This document shows, piece by piece, positions 54,181 to 62,722 of a DNA stretch of 64,000 bases. The position numbers were made by a program, and so were the translations under genes. Origin of the DNA: Hydrogenophaga sp. (GTDB lineage: Bacteria; Pseudomonadota; Gammaproteobacteria; Burkholderiales; Burkholderiaceae_C). The notes below the pieces were generated by a model, which worked only from the letters and a program-made list of their open reading frames with translations, was not told the origin of the DNA and did not search any database. The stretch is from assembly GCA_021154985.1 (NCBI GenBank), contig JAJNQE010000139.1, positions 1 through 64,000 of the forward strand. The letters run 5' to 3'. Positions within the stretch are counted from its first letter, which is position 1, and every line of letters starts with the position of its first letter.

Positions 54181-56301
54181 ATGAACACCACCGTGCACAC
54201 GATCCGCGGCGCCTGCCCCCACGATTGCCCCGACACCTGTTCGCTGGTCACCACGGTGGACCAAGGCGTGGCGCTGCGCGTGCAGGGCAACCCCGACCAC
54301 CGGCACACCGACGGCGCGCTGTGCACCAAGGTGTCGCGCTACACCGAGCGCACCTACCACCCCGATCGCCTGCTGCACCCCCTCGTGCGCACCGGCCCCA
54401 AGGGCAGCGGCCAGTTCAGGCGCGCGAGCTGGGACGAAGCGCTGGACCTGATTGCCGAACGCCTGAAGACCATTGCCGCGCGCGACCCGCAGGCCATCGT
54501 GCCCTACAGCTATGCCGGCACCATGGGTCAGGTGCAGGGCGAAGGCATGGCGGCGCGCTTTTTTCACCGCCTCGGAGCCTCGTTCCTGGACCGCACCATC
54601 TGCGCCTCGGCCGGCGGTGAGGGATTGATCCAGACGCTGGGTGGCAAGGTCGGCATGAAGGTGGAGCACTTTGCCGATTCGAAGCTCATCCTCATCTGGG
54701 GCAGCAACTCCATCGGCAGCAACCTGCACTTCTGGCGCCTGGCCCAGCAGGCCAAACGCAACGGTGCGCACCTGGTGTGCATCGACCCACGGCGTTCAGA
54801 AACGGCCGAGAAATGCCACGAACACATTGCCCTGCGCCCGGGCACCGACGCCGCGCTGGCGCTCTCGCTCATGCACCAGCTCATCACCCACGACTGGCTG
54901 GACCACGACTACATCGCGCAGCACACGCTGGGCTGGGAAGGTTTGCGCGCGCGCGCCCTGCAATGGCCACCCGAGCGCGCGGCCGAGGTGTGCGGCATAC
55001 CGGTGCAGCAGATCACCGATCTGGCCCGCGCCTACGGCACCACAAAACCAGCCGCCATCCGCCTGAACTACGGCATGCAGCGCGTGCGCGGCGGCGGCAA
55101 CGCGGTGCGCGCCGTGGCCTGCCTGCCCGCGCTGGTGGGCGCGTGGCGCCAGCCGGCGGGCGGATTGTTGATGTCCAGCTCGGCACAGTTTCCGGTGAAT
55201 CGCGCGGCGCTGCATAAGCCCGAGCTGCTGGCCGGGCGCACGCCGCGCACCATCAACATGAGCACCATCGGCAACGACTTGTTGAACGAAGGCTCCGCCG
55301 CCTTCGGCCCGAAGATCGAAGCGCTCATCGTCTACAACAGCAACCCGGTGGCGGTGGCGCCCGAATCGGGCAAGGTGGTGCAGGGGTTCCGGCGCGAGGA
55401 TTTGTTCACCGTGGTGCTGGAGCACTTTCAGACCGACACCGCCGACCACGCCGACGTCATCCTGCCGGCCACCACCCAGCTCGAACACTGGGACATCCAC
55501 ACCAGCTACGGCCACACCGACGTGCTGCTCAACCGCCCGGCCATTGAGCCGGTGGGCGAGGCCCGCACCAACACCGACGTCTTTCGCGCGCTGGCCGCGC
55601 GCCTGGGCTTTGACGAGCCGTGTTTCGCCGACGACGACGAAACCCTGTGCCGCACCGCGTTCGGCAACGCGGTGGACTTTCAGACCCTGCTCGACCACGG
55701 TTTTGCCACCTTGCCGATTGCCGAAGCGCCCTTTGCCCAAGGTGGCTTTCCCACCCCCTCGGGCCAGTGCGAGTTCTTCAGCGCGCGTCTGGCCGCGCAA
55801 GGCCTGGACGGCCTCCCGGACCACCTGCCCAACCACGAGCTGGCGGGCACATCCAGCGCCTACCCGCTGGCCATGATCTCGCCGCCGGCGCGCAACTTCC
55901 TCAACTCGAGCTTCGTCAACGTGCAGAGCCTGCGCGACATCGAAGGCGAACCACTGCTGGAGATCCACGCCAATGACGCGCAATCGCGCGGCATCACCAC
56001 CGGCCAGATGGTGCGCGTGTTCAACGCCCGCGGCGAATACCACTGCAAGGCCAAGGTGTCTGCCCGCGCGCGCCCCGGCGTGGTCAACGGCCTGGGCATC
56101 TGGTGGCGCAAGCTCGGGCCCATGGGCACCAACGTGAACGAAGTCACCAGCCAGCACCTCACCGACATGGGTCGAGGCCCGGTGTTCTACGACTGCCTGG
56201 TGGAGGTGGAGGGTACCCCCCGCGTCGCCTTCGGCGCCACCCCCTTGAGGGGGGCGACACCTGGGGCCGGCGGAGCCGGACCCTCGGTGTCTCTGGATTG
56301 A
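54181..56301 (+). CDS. Molybdopterin oxidoreductase (formate dehydrogenase/DMSO reductase superfamily)
   Basis: A 706-residue Mo-bis-MGD enzyme. CPHDCPDTC (residues about 12-20) is the [4Fe-4S]-ligating Cys set (C-x3-C-x3-C pattern), followed by GALCTKV; then ILIWGSNSIGSNLHFW and VIYNSNPV-like YNSNPVAV, and the C-terminal MopB-binding domain (GQMVRVFNARGE). Cytoplasmic-looking (no signal). Substrate not evident; relatives act on formate or sulfoxides. The last ~28 residues (GTPRVAFGATPLRG onward) are repeat-encoded. No accessory subunit is adjacent; the next gene follows after 8 bases. Confidence 0.85.
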   Translation: MNTTVHTIRGACPHDCPDTCSLVTTVDQGVALRVQGNPDHRHTDGALCTKVSRYTERTYHPDRLLHPLVRTGPKGSGQFRRASWDEALDLIAERLKTIAARDPQAIVPYSYAGTMGQVQGEGMAARFFHRLGASFLDRTICASAGGEGLIQTLGGKVGMKVEHFADSKLILIWGSNSIGSNLHFWRLAQQAKRNGAHLVCIDPRRSETAEKCHEHIALRPGTDAALALSLMHQLITHDWLDHDYIAQHTLGWEGLRARALQWPPERAAEVCGIPVQQITDLARAYGTTKPAAIRLNYGMQRVRGGGNAVRAVACLPALVGAWRQPAGGLLMSSSAQFPVNRAALHKPELLAGRTPRTINMSTIGNDLLNEGSAAFGPKIEALIVYNSNPVAVAPESGKVVQGFRREDLFTVVLEHFQTDTADHADVILPATTQLEHWDIHTSYGHTDVLLNRPAIEPVGEARTNTDVFRALAARLGFDEPCFADDDETLCRTAFGNAVDFQTLLDHGFATLPIAEAPFAQGGFPTPSGQCEFFSARLAAQGLDGLPDHLPNHELAGTSSAYPLAMISPPARNFLNSSFVNVQSLRDIEGEPLLEIHANDAQSRGITTGQMVRVFNARGEYHCKAKVSARARPGVVNGLGIWWRKLGPMGTNVNEVTSQHLTDMGRGPVFYDCLVEVEGTPRVAFGATPLRGATPGAGGAGPSVSLD
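56211..56288 (+). repeat. GC-rich palindromic repeat in the 3' end of the MopB gene
   Basis: About 78 bases with a CCCCCTTGAGGGGG dyad and a GGCCGGCGGAGCCGG block. It overlaps the last codons of the molybdopterin enzyme gene and seems to have replaced the original C-terminal end. It is related in form to the repeat at 1369-1443 but is a different subfamily. Confidence 0.65.
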
Positions 56302-56309
56302 GGCATTCC

Positions 56310-57413
56310 GTGCGCCACAAGCCTCGCAGATTTGCTGCGCTTGCGATGGCCGCCCTGCTGGGCGCCGGCTGCGCCAGCCACACCACCGGCGTGGGTTACT
56401 ACTGGCAGTCGGTCACCGGGCACGTACAACTCATGCGGGCGGCGCGCCCGGTGGACGACTGGCTGGCCGACGAGGCCACGCCATCCACGCTGAAGGCAAG
56501 GCTGGAGAGCGCCCGGCGCATCCGCCAGTTCGCAGTGAGCGAACTCGCCCTGCCCGACAACGCCAGCTATCACCGCTATGCCGACCTGCGGCGCCGCGCC
56601 GCCGTCTACAACGTGGTGGCCGCGCCCGCGCTCTCGCTCAAGCTGCAGACCTGGTGTTTCCCGGTGGCGGGTTGCGTGGGCTACCGCGGCTACTTCTCCG
56701 AGGCCGATGCCCGCGCCTTTGCCGACAGCCTGGACGACGAGCTGGAAGTCTCGGTGTACCCGGTACCGGCCTACTCCACCCTGGGCTGGATGAACTGGGC
56801 CGGCGGCGATCCGCTGCTCAACACCTTCATCACCTACCCCGAAGGTGAACTCGCGCGCATCGTCTTCCACGAACTCGCGCACCAGGTGGTGTATGTGCAG
56901 AACGACACCGCGTTCAACGAATCGTTCGCCACCGCGGTCGAGCGCCTGGGCGGTGCGCGCTGGCTGACCCGCTCCACCGAGCAGGCCCGAGCCGACTACG
57001 CCACCTTCGACCAGCGCCGCCGCGCTTTTCGCGCGCTCACGCGGGCAACCCGCGAGCGCCTCGCAACGATCTACGACGACCCCGAACTGCCCGACGATGC
57101 GAAGCTGCTGCGCAAGGCCGCGGTCATGGACGACTTTCGCCAGCAATACGCACAGCTGAAAACCCGCTGGAACGGCTACGCGGGCTATGACGCCTTCGTG
57201 GCCCGCGCCAACAACGCCAGCTTTGCAGCGCAGGCCGCTTACGACCAATGGGTGCCCGCGTTCGAGGCTCTGTTCGAGCGCGAAGGCCGCGACTTTGCGC
57301 GGTTTTATGATGCGGTGCGCGGGTTGGCCGATCGCCCGAAAGACGAACGCCAGACCGCCCTGCGCGAGCTGGCACCCACCGCGCTGGCCGCCGGCGACAC
57401 GACCCGCCCCTGA
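56310..57413 (+). CDS. Lipoprotein aminopeptidase (PF10023-type)
   Basis: A 367-residue exported zinc aminopeptidase-like protein. Lipoprotein signal: VRHKPRRFAALAMAALLGAGC, with lipobox LGAGC and Cys acceptor at residue about 21. RIVFHELAHQVVYVQ contains the HExxH zinc motif, with FNESFATAVE providing the third ligand Glu. Start is GTG 56310, after a TGAGG ribosome site, 8 bases past the MopB stop. The protein is probably periplasmic or anchored in the outer membrane; its peptide target is unknown. No homology beyond the family is visible. Confidence 0.82.
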   Translation: MRHKPRRFAALAMAALLGAGCASHTTGVGYYWQSVTGHVQLMRAARPVDDWLADEATPSTLKARLESARRIRQFAVSELALPDNASYHRYADLRRRAAVYNVVAAPALSLKLQTWCFPVAGCVGYRGYFSEADARAFADSLDDELEVSVYPVPAYSTLGWMNWAGGDPLLNTFITYPEGELARIVFHELAHQVVYVQNDTAFNESFATAVERLGGARWLTRSTEQARADYATFDQRRRAFRALTRATRERLATIYDDPELPDDAKLLRKAAVMDDFRQQYAQLKTRWNGYAGYDAFVARANNASFAAQAAYDQWVPAFEALFEREGRDFARFYDAVRGLADRPKDERQTALRELAPTALAAGDTTRP

Positions 57414-57433
57414 CAACAACACCGAGAGACACC

Positions 57434-57757
57434 ATGGCCGACATCCACATCGAACGCGATCACCAACTCGGCATGGGTGCCGCCCGCAAACTGGCGTGGA
57501 AATGGGCCGAGCAAGCCGAAAACGACTTCGACATGAGCTGCACCTACGAAGAGGGCAAGGACTGCGACGAGGTGCAGTTCACCCGCTCGGGCGTGAGCGG
57601 CACGCTGAAGGTGTCGGCGGACAAGTTTGAGCTCGATGCGCGCCTGGGCTTTCTGCTGGGCGCGTTCAAGGACCGCATCGAGGGCGAGATCGTCAAGAAC
57701 CTGGACGAACTGCTGGCAGCGAAAAAACCCGCTGCCAAAAAGAAAAAGGCCGGTTGA
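57434..57757 (+). CDS. Polyhydroxyalkanoic acid system protein
   Basis: A 107-residue protein of the PHA_gran_rgn family (PF09650): MADIHIERDHQLGMGAARKL, then SGTLKVSADKFELDARLGFL and a Lys-rich tail (AKKPAAKKKKAG). Members are small granule-associated or regulatory proteins of PHA storage. It follows the aminopeptidase gene by 20 bases. The A-rich codons of its tail form, read on the other strand, the U-tract of the terminator of the convergent ACBP gene. Confidence 0.85.
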   Translation: MADIHIERDHQLGMGAARKLAWKWAEQAENDFDMSCTYEEGKDCDEVQFTRSGVSGTLKVSADKFELDARLGFLLGAFKDRIEGEIVKNLDELLAAKKPAAKKKKAG

Positions 57758-57767
57758 AGAACCGGCC
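57735..57767 (-). terminator. Rho-independent terminator of the ACBP gene
   Basis: On the minus strand: GGCCGGTT-CTTC-AACCGGCC (57767-57748), perfect 8-bp arms, followed by TTTTTCTTTTT. It lies 18 bases after the ACBP stop and overlaps the last codons of the PHA-system gene. Confidence 0.8.
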
Positions 57768-57784
57768 TGCTCGCAGCTTGAGGT

Positions 57785-58039
57785 TCAGCTCAGGCTCTGG
57801 ATGAGGTCGATGTACTGCTGCATCGCACCCTCCTTGTCGGTGCCCTTGAAGCCGTTCCACGCGTCCCACTTGGCGCGACCGACCATGTCGCCAAACCCCG
57901 GCTTCTTGCCTTCGACATCGCCTTCGGTGGCCTGCTTGTACAGCGCGTAGATCTTGAGCAGCGTCGCGTTGTCGGGGCGCTCGCTCAGGTTCTTGGAATT
58001 CGCCACGGCGGCGTCGAAAAGGGCTTTGAGATCGGCCAT
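57785..58039 (-). CDS. Acyl-CoA-binding protein
   Basis: An 84-residue ACBP: MADLKALFDAAVANSKNLSE, LLKIYALYKQATEGD and the motif GRAKWDAWNGFKGTDKEGAMQQYIDLI, which correspond to the four-helix bundle's conserved Tyr/Lys/Trp. It carries medium- and long-chain acyl-CoA in the cytoplasm and would feed the nearby WS/DGAT, PHA and beta-oxidation enzymes. Start at 58039 with a good GGAGCA spacer; it diverges from the WS/DGAT gene over 135 bases. Confidence 0.9.
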   Translation of the reverse strand: MADLKALFDAAVANSKNLSERPDNATLLKIYALYKQATEGDVEGKKPGFGDMVGRAKWDAWNGFKGTDKEGAMQQYIDLIQSLS

Positions 58040-58174
58040 GAATGCTCCTGTTGTTGAAATGAACCGCCGCGGCAACACGCGCCGGGCTAAGGGCTCTCCC
58101 GCTATCTTACGGTTGACCGCCTCTGCACAATAGGCCCACAACCCAAGACCCGCACAGCCACCCGAGGAGCATCC

Positions 58175-59755
58175 ATGGTTCAACGCGTTGCCGCCCGCAG
58201 CGACACCCCTTCGACGCGTGCCGGTCGCACCCGGAAGCCCCGCACAACCGCCGCTATGTCCAGTGTGCTGCCGGCGGTGAAACAGGCACTGTCCACCACG
58301 CTGGGTCTGGAGGGCGAGCGCATGAGCAAGGTCGACACGGCCTGGCTGCGCATGGACTCCCCCAGCAACCTGATGATGATCGTCGGCGTGTGGATCCTGA
58401 AGCCGGGCATCACCATCGAAGCCCTGAGCGAGCGCGTTCGCGAGCGGTTGTTGCCCTACCCGCGCTTTGTGCAGCTGGCGCGCGAAGACGCCGCCGGCGC
58501 GCACTGGATCCACGACCCCGACTTCCGCCTGGAACGCCACGTGGTCACGCACCGGCTCTCGCAGACCGGCACGCAGACCGAGCAGGACGCGCTGCAGGCC
58601 CGCGTGGCCGAACTCGCCATGCAGCCGCTGGACCGGCAGCACCCGCTGTGGCGCTTCGAGCTGATCGAACAGTACGGTGGCGGTTCGGCGCTGGTGGCGC
58701 GCATCCACAATTGCATCGCCGACGGCATCGCGCTCATCAGCGTGATGATGAGCCTGGTCGACGGCGGCGGGACTCCGCCGCAGCGCAAGGGCCGCAAGAC
58801 CAGCAAGCCTGGCCTGGACGGCGCCGAAGACTGGGTGGTCGACACCTTGATCCGCCCCTTCGGCGACCTCACCGCCAAAGCGCTGGAGGCCGCGGGTGGC
58901 GGTGCGGCCAAGTCGTTCGCGCTGCTGGCGTCGCCCCAGCAAAGCCTGACCGACTCGCTGGGCCAGGCGGTCGACCTCGCGCGCATGGGCGGCCAGCTCG
59001 CCAGCGACCTGGCCGCGCTCGCGCTCATGCCAGACGACTCGCCCACCCGGCTCAAGGGCCAGCCCGGCAACGCCAAGCGCGTGGCCTGGTGCGAGCCGAT
59101 CCCGCTGGACGAAGTGAAAGCCATCGGCAAAGCGCTGAACTGCTCGGTGAACGACGTGCTGCTGGGCTGCGTGGCCGGAGCCATCGGCGCCTACCTGCAA
59201 AGCCTGGGCGATGACACCCAGGGCAAAGAGATCCGCGCCATGGTGCCGATCAACCTGCGACCGATGGAAGACGCCTGGAAACTCGGCAACCGCTTTGGCC
59301 TGGTGCCGCTGGTGCTGCCGATTGGATGCACCAACCCGGTGGAGCGCGTGTTCACCGTGCGCTCGCGCATGAACAACCTCAAGGGCAGCCTGCAGCCGCT
59401 GCTCACGTTTGGATTGCTGTCGGTGGCGGGCCTCCTGGTCAAACCCGCGCAGGACGCCATGCTCAGCCTGTTCGGCCGCAAGACCACCGCGGTGATGACC
59501 AACGTGCCCGGCCCGGCCACCAAGCTGCAGGTGTGCGGCTCCACGCTGGAGCAGACCATGTTCTGGGTGCCGCAGACCGGCACCGTGGGCCTCGGCGTGT
59601 CGATCCTGAGCTACGGCGGTGGCGTGCAGTTCGGCGTCATCGCCGACACCACCTTGTGCCCCGAGCCGCAACGCATCATCGACGAGTTCGAGCCGGAGTT
59701 CAGGCGCTTGCTCACGGTGACCTTGATGCTGCCTTGGGGCGAAAGCAAGGCCTGA
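58175..59755 (+). CDS. Wax ester synthase/diacylglycerol acyltransferase (WS/DGAT) with altered HHxxxDG
   Basis: A 526-residue WS/DGAT-family protein. After a ~50-residue basic N-terminal extension, MSKVDTAWLRMDSPSNLM starts the WES_acyltransf domain. The active-site motif reads HNCIADG (usual HHxxxDG), so the second His, normally the catalytic base, is Asn. The later NDVLLG (PF06974 ND motif) is intact. It could synthesise TAG or wax esters from acyl-CoA, or have lost activity. RBS GAGGAGC at 58164-58170. It diverges from ACBP and converges on coaX through a shared hairpin. Confidence 0.85.
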   Translation: MVQRVAARSDTPSTRAGRTRKPRTTAAMSSVLPAVKQALSTTLGLEGERMSKVDTAWLRMDSPSNLMMIVGVWILKPGITIEALSERVRERLLPYPRFVQLAREDAAGAHWIHDPDFRLERHVVTHRLSQTGTQTEQDALQARVAELAMQPLDRQHPLWRFELIEQYGGGSALVARIHNCIADGIALISVMMSLVDGGGTPPQRKGRKTSKPGLDGAEDWVVDTLIRPFGDLTAKALEAAGGGAAKSFALLASPQQSLTDSLGQAVDLARMGGQLASDLAALALMPDDSPTRLKGQPGNAKRVAWCEPIPLDEVKAIGKALNCSVNDVLLGCVAGAIGAYLQSLGDDTQGKEIRAMVPINLRPMEDAWKLGNRFGLVPLVLPIGCTNPVERVFTVRSRMNNLKGSLQPLLTFGLLSVAGLLVKPAQDAMLSLFGRKTTAVMTNVPGPATKLQVCGSTLEQTMFWVPQTGTVGLGVSILSYGGGVQFGVIADTTLCPEPQRIIDEFEPEFRRLLTVTLMLPWGESKA

Positions 59756-59775
59756 CGGGCTGACCGGCTCAGGCC
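59749..59775. terminator. Palindromic hairpin containing both stop codons
   Basis: GGCCTGA...TCAGGCC with 7-bp perfect arms, 13-base loop. The left arm ends in the WS/DGAT TGA, the right arm starts with the coaX TGA (read on the minus strand). Similar in design to 12522-12543. Confidence 0.6.
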
Positions 59776-60539
59776 AGGGCCAGCCGGCGCGAAGCGATCT
59801 CCAGCAGCCCGTCAAAGATCAAGCCTTCCACCAGCTCGACCTGCAGCGCCATGCTGGGCGCCATCTTCCAGCCGGCGCCGCCGGTCATGAAGCACACGGG
59901 CTCGGCGCCGCAATGCTTGCGCAGGTTGTCCACCATGCGCTGCACCGCACCGGCAATGGCGAAGGTGCCGCCGCTGGTGAGCGCGTCGCTGGTGTTGGTG
60001 GGGAAGTCGCGCACCTCGCCGGTGGGCACGTGCAGACCGGCGGTGCCCGATTCGAGCGCGCGCAACATGATGCCGTGGCCCGGCAGGATGATGCCGCCCA
60101 GAAAACGGCCTTCGGCGTCAATGGCCTCCACCGTCACGGCGGTGCCCACCATCACCACCACGCAGGGCCGATTCAAACCGCGCGAGACCAGGCGCTGGCG
60201 TGCGCCGATCACCGCCACCCAGCGGTCGGCGCCGAGACGCGCGGGATGGTCGTAGCCATTAACCACGCCCGCCTCGGCGTTGCCCGAGACCACCCACTGC
60301 GGCGTCACGTCCCACAACTCCAGCTGTTCCTCCACCCGGCGCTTGACCGCGTCGCCTGCGACGACGCATCCCAGCACCCAGCGGGGCGCGGGCAGATCGG
60401 CCCAGTCGCCCTCGGCCAGGGTTTCGATGTTTTCGAGGAATTGGGCGCCCTGGGCAATGAGGCGCGAACCGGAGCGCGGCTCCTCGTACAAGGCCCACTT
60501 CAGGCGGGTGTTGCCAACGTCCAGGGCCAGAAAAGTCAT
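59769..60539 (-). CDS. coaX: Type III pantothenate kinase
   Basis: A 256-residue Coa[18 protein letters not shown] has the DxGNT phosphate loop, [14 protein letters not shown] and [15 protein letters not shown] follow in the usual order, and [13 protein letters not shown] is near the end. It phosphorylates pantothenate, the first step of CoA synthesis, independent of acetyl-CoA feedback. It sits in a CoA-ester-rich region but is a housekeeping gene. 77 bases separate its start from the LuxR stop. Confidence 0.92.
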   Translation of the reverse strand: MTFLALDVGNTRLKWALYEEPRSGSRLIAQGAQFLENIETLAEGDWADLPAPRWVLGCVVAGDAVKRRVEEQLELWDVTPQWVVSGNAEAGVVNGYDHPARLGADRWVAVIGARQRLVSRGLNRPCVVVMVGTAVTVEAIDAEGRFLGGIILPGHGIMLRALESGTAGLHVPTGEVRDFPTNTSDALTSGGTFAIAGAVQRMVDNLRKHCGAEPVCFMTGGAGWKMAPSMALQVELVEGLIFDGLLEIASRRLALA

Positions 60540-60615
60540 GCGCGAATTATGACCACGCGAACTCCCCGGGGTTTGCGCACTGCAGCAAGATGATCCGGCG
60601 TGGGGCGAACAGCCC

Positions 60616-61284
60616 TCAGATCAAGCCTATCCAGCACGCCCGCTGCACCGCAGCCAGCTTGTTGTCGGTCTTGAGCTTGGCCATGGCATTGGCCAGGTGG
60701 TAGTTCACCGTGCGCTCCGAGCAGTCCATGCGCTGGGCGGTTTCGCGTGCAGTGAGGCCTTCAAACGCCATGTTCAGGCTTTCCAGCTCGCGCGGGCTCA
60801 GGTTCACCCGGGCCTCGGCAATGGCCCGGCGCAGCATGGGCCAGATGTTGAAGGCCGACCAGGCCAGGGCCGCGGCTTCCGACCGGTCGGCAAACGCGCG
60901 TGGGCTGAACATGAAGCATTCGAACGCGCGGCCAGCCGGCAGGCTGAAGGCCACACGCACCAGCGTCTGGTAGCCGGGTGCCAGCCACAGGCGCCGCCAG
61001 CGGCTGGACTGCTCGAACACCGATTTGGAAATGTCTTGCCAGGCCACCAGGGGCGCGTCGCTGTCGCGCCAGCTGGCTCCGAAGTCGGTGCTGTCGGCCA
61101 GGGCCTGGGCGGCCGACAGCAGGCGGGGCGGGTGCACCGCGAGCACCTCGCGCTGATCGCGCCCGCCGGTGGGCGCCGGGCCCAGCACCATCACCGACTC
61201 CACGCCCTGGTCGTGCAGGGCACACACCCAGTCGGCCAGGATGCTGTCCAGGCTCACACTGTCAAAGTTGACAGGCAGGGTCAT
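60616..61284 (-). CDS. LuxR-type transcriptional regulator
   Basis: A 222-residue regulator. The C-terminus is a LuxR HTH ([20 protein letters not shown] ... [17 protein letters not shown]), very like that of quorum-sensing LuxR solos. The N-terminal ~150 residues are a weakly conserved PAS/GAF or autoinducer-like domain; no clear AHL-binding Trp/Tyr/Asp set can be assigned. Start at 61284 (MTLPVNF). It diverges by 90 bases from the CqsS-type kinase gene, so it may regulate or be regulated by the quorum-sensing locus. Confidence 0.82.
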   Translation of the reverse strand: MTLPVNFDSVSLDSILADWVCALHDQGVESVMVLGPAPTGGRDQREVLAVHPPRLLSAAQALADSTDFGASWRDSDAPLVAWQDISKSVFEQSSRWRRLWLAPGYQTLVRVAFSLPAGRAFECFMFSPRAFADRSEAAALAWSAFNIWPMLRRAIAEARVNLSPRELESLNMAFEGLTARETAQRMDCSERTVNYHLANAMAKLKTDNKLAAVQRACWIGLI

Positions 61285-61374
61285 GACCACGAACACTCTG
61301 TTGCAGACACAATCGGCCTGACACGGGGGCAACCGGCACAGGCAACGGGTGTTCTGCAATTCAAGGAGTACATA

Positions 61375-62715
61375 TTGCCTCTGGACCGGTTGAGGTTGCT
61401 CAGCGCGAAGGCGCGTTTGTGGCGGTGGCTGCTGGACGAGGTGGTGCACGCGCCGCTGGAGCCGATTTTGCACCCATCGCGCGCACGGCTGCAGTACCTG
61501 GGCGCGTTCACCATCCTGGGCCACATCGCCTTCGGCTGGATCTGGATCGCGCTGTTGCCGCAACCCTTTGAAAACCAGACCATCCGCCTGGCCATGGCCA
61601 GCCTGGGCATCCCCCTGCTGATCGGGGCGATCAACCGCGATCTCACGTCGCAGGTGACGATCTGGATCTACTCGATGGCCTGCTGGCTGCAGCTGCCGAT
61701 GTTTTTCTCGCTGATGTACTGGCTCAATGGCGGCAACGACGTGTGGCTCGCCAGCATGGCCTGCATGCTGGTCATTTACTACCACCTCACCGACTGGCGC
61801 CTGGCCACGTTGGGCACGTTGGCGGGTGTCGTTCTCAGCCTGCTGCTGACTCGCTCACTGGGGGTGGAGCTGAGCACGGAGGCCACCGAGGCAGACCACC
61901 TCGTCGTGCTGGCGTTTGCCTGGGGCGCGGCGCTGATGCTGGGCGCCTCCAGCGCCAACCTGCGCCGAACCCGCCTGATCAACACCCTGAGCACGATGGG
62001 CGTGATGGCCCACGAACTGCGCACGCCGCTGGCCACCGTCAACCTCATGGGCGATGTGCTGCGCAACCTCTCTCAACACGACCTGCCCGAGTCGAAGCAG
62101 AAGAAGTTCGACGAACTGGCCACCCGGCTGCAGAACCTGGTGCGCAGCATGAACCGCCAGATCGACACCCAGATTTCCAATGCGCAGCTCACCCGCCTGC
62201 CGCGCGACCAGTCCTCGATCCGCGCGGCCGAGCTGGTGCAGGACGTGGTGCTGAACTACCCGTACCGCTCTTCGCGCGAGCGCGACTGCGTGCAGGTGCA
62301 CATCCAGCAGGACTTCCAGTTCGTGGCCTCGCGCCAGCTGTTCTCTCAGGTGCTCACCAACCTGATGAAAAACGCCCTGCACTCGCTGGCATCGGCCAGC
62401 CAGGCACCCAGCCCGGGCGACCTGCGGCTGGACGTGGGGGTGCACCACGGCAAGGGCCGCATTGCAGTATCTGACGACGGTATCGGCATCGCCCACGAAC
62501 AGCAGGCGAGAATCTTCGAGCCTTTCTTCTCGACCCTGGCGGGCGCCGGCAACGGCCTGGGTCTGACCTTCTGCAAGAACGTGGTGGAAGCGGCCCAGGG
62601 CAGCCTGAGCGTGCACTCCGAACCCGGCGTGGGCGCCGTCTTCATGATCGATCTCCCCCTCAAACCCATGGCCGCCAACGCTTCAGCCACCACCGCCTCT
62701 TTTTCCCCACGCTGA
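61375..62715 (+). CDS. CqsS/LqsS/JqsS-type membrane sensor histidine kinase
   Basis: A 446-residue kinase with about six N-terminal membrane segments (LGAFTILGHIAFGWIWIAL, LAMASLGIPLLIGAI, WIYSMACWLQLPMFFSLM, ...) and no large periplasmic loop, then H-box VMAHELRTPLATVNL (H213), N-box LMKNALHSL, G1 DDGIGI and G2 GNGLGLTFC. This is the structure of the alpha-hydroxyketone receptors CqsS/LqsS/JqsS. The start is TTG at 61375, selected because AAGGAG (61363-61368) lies 6 bases before it; no ATG is available in frame upstream. The receiver is supplied in trans by the next gene. Confidence 0.85.
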   Translation: MPLDRLRLLSAKARLWRWLLDEVVHAPLEPILHPSRARLQYLGAFTILGHIAFGWIWIALLPQPFENQTIRLAMASLGIPLLIGAINRDLTSQVTIWIYSMACWLQLPMFFSLMYWLNGGNDVWLASMACMLVIYYHLTDWRLATLGTLAGVVLSLLLTRSLGVELSTEATEADHLVVLAFAWGAALMLGASSANLRRTRLINTLSTMGVMAHELRTPLATVNLMGDVLRNLSQHDLPESKQKKFDELATRLQNLVRSMNRQIDTQISNAQLTRLPRDQSSIRAAELVQDVVLNYPYRSSRERDCVQVHIQQDFQFVASRQLFSQVLTNLMKNALHSLASASQAPSPGDLRLDVGVHHGKGRIAVSDDGIGIAHEQQARIFEPFFSTLAGAGNGLGLTFCKNVVEAAQGSLSVHSEPGVGAVFMIDLPLKPMAANASATTASFSPR

Positions 62716-62722
62716 CGACACG

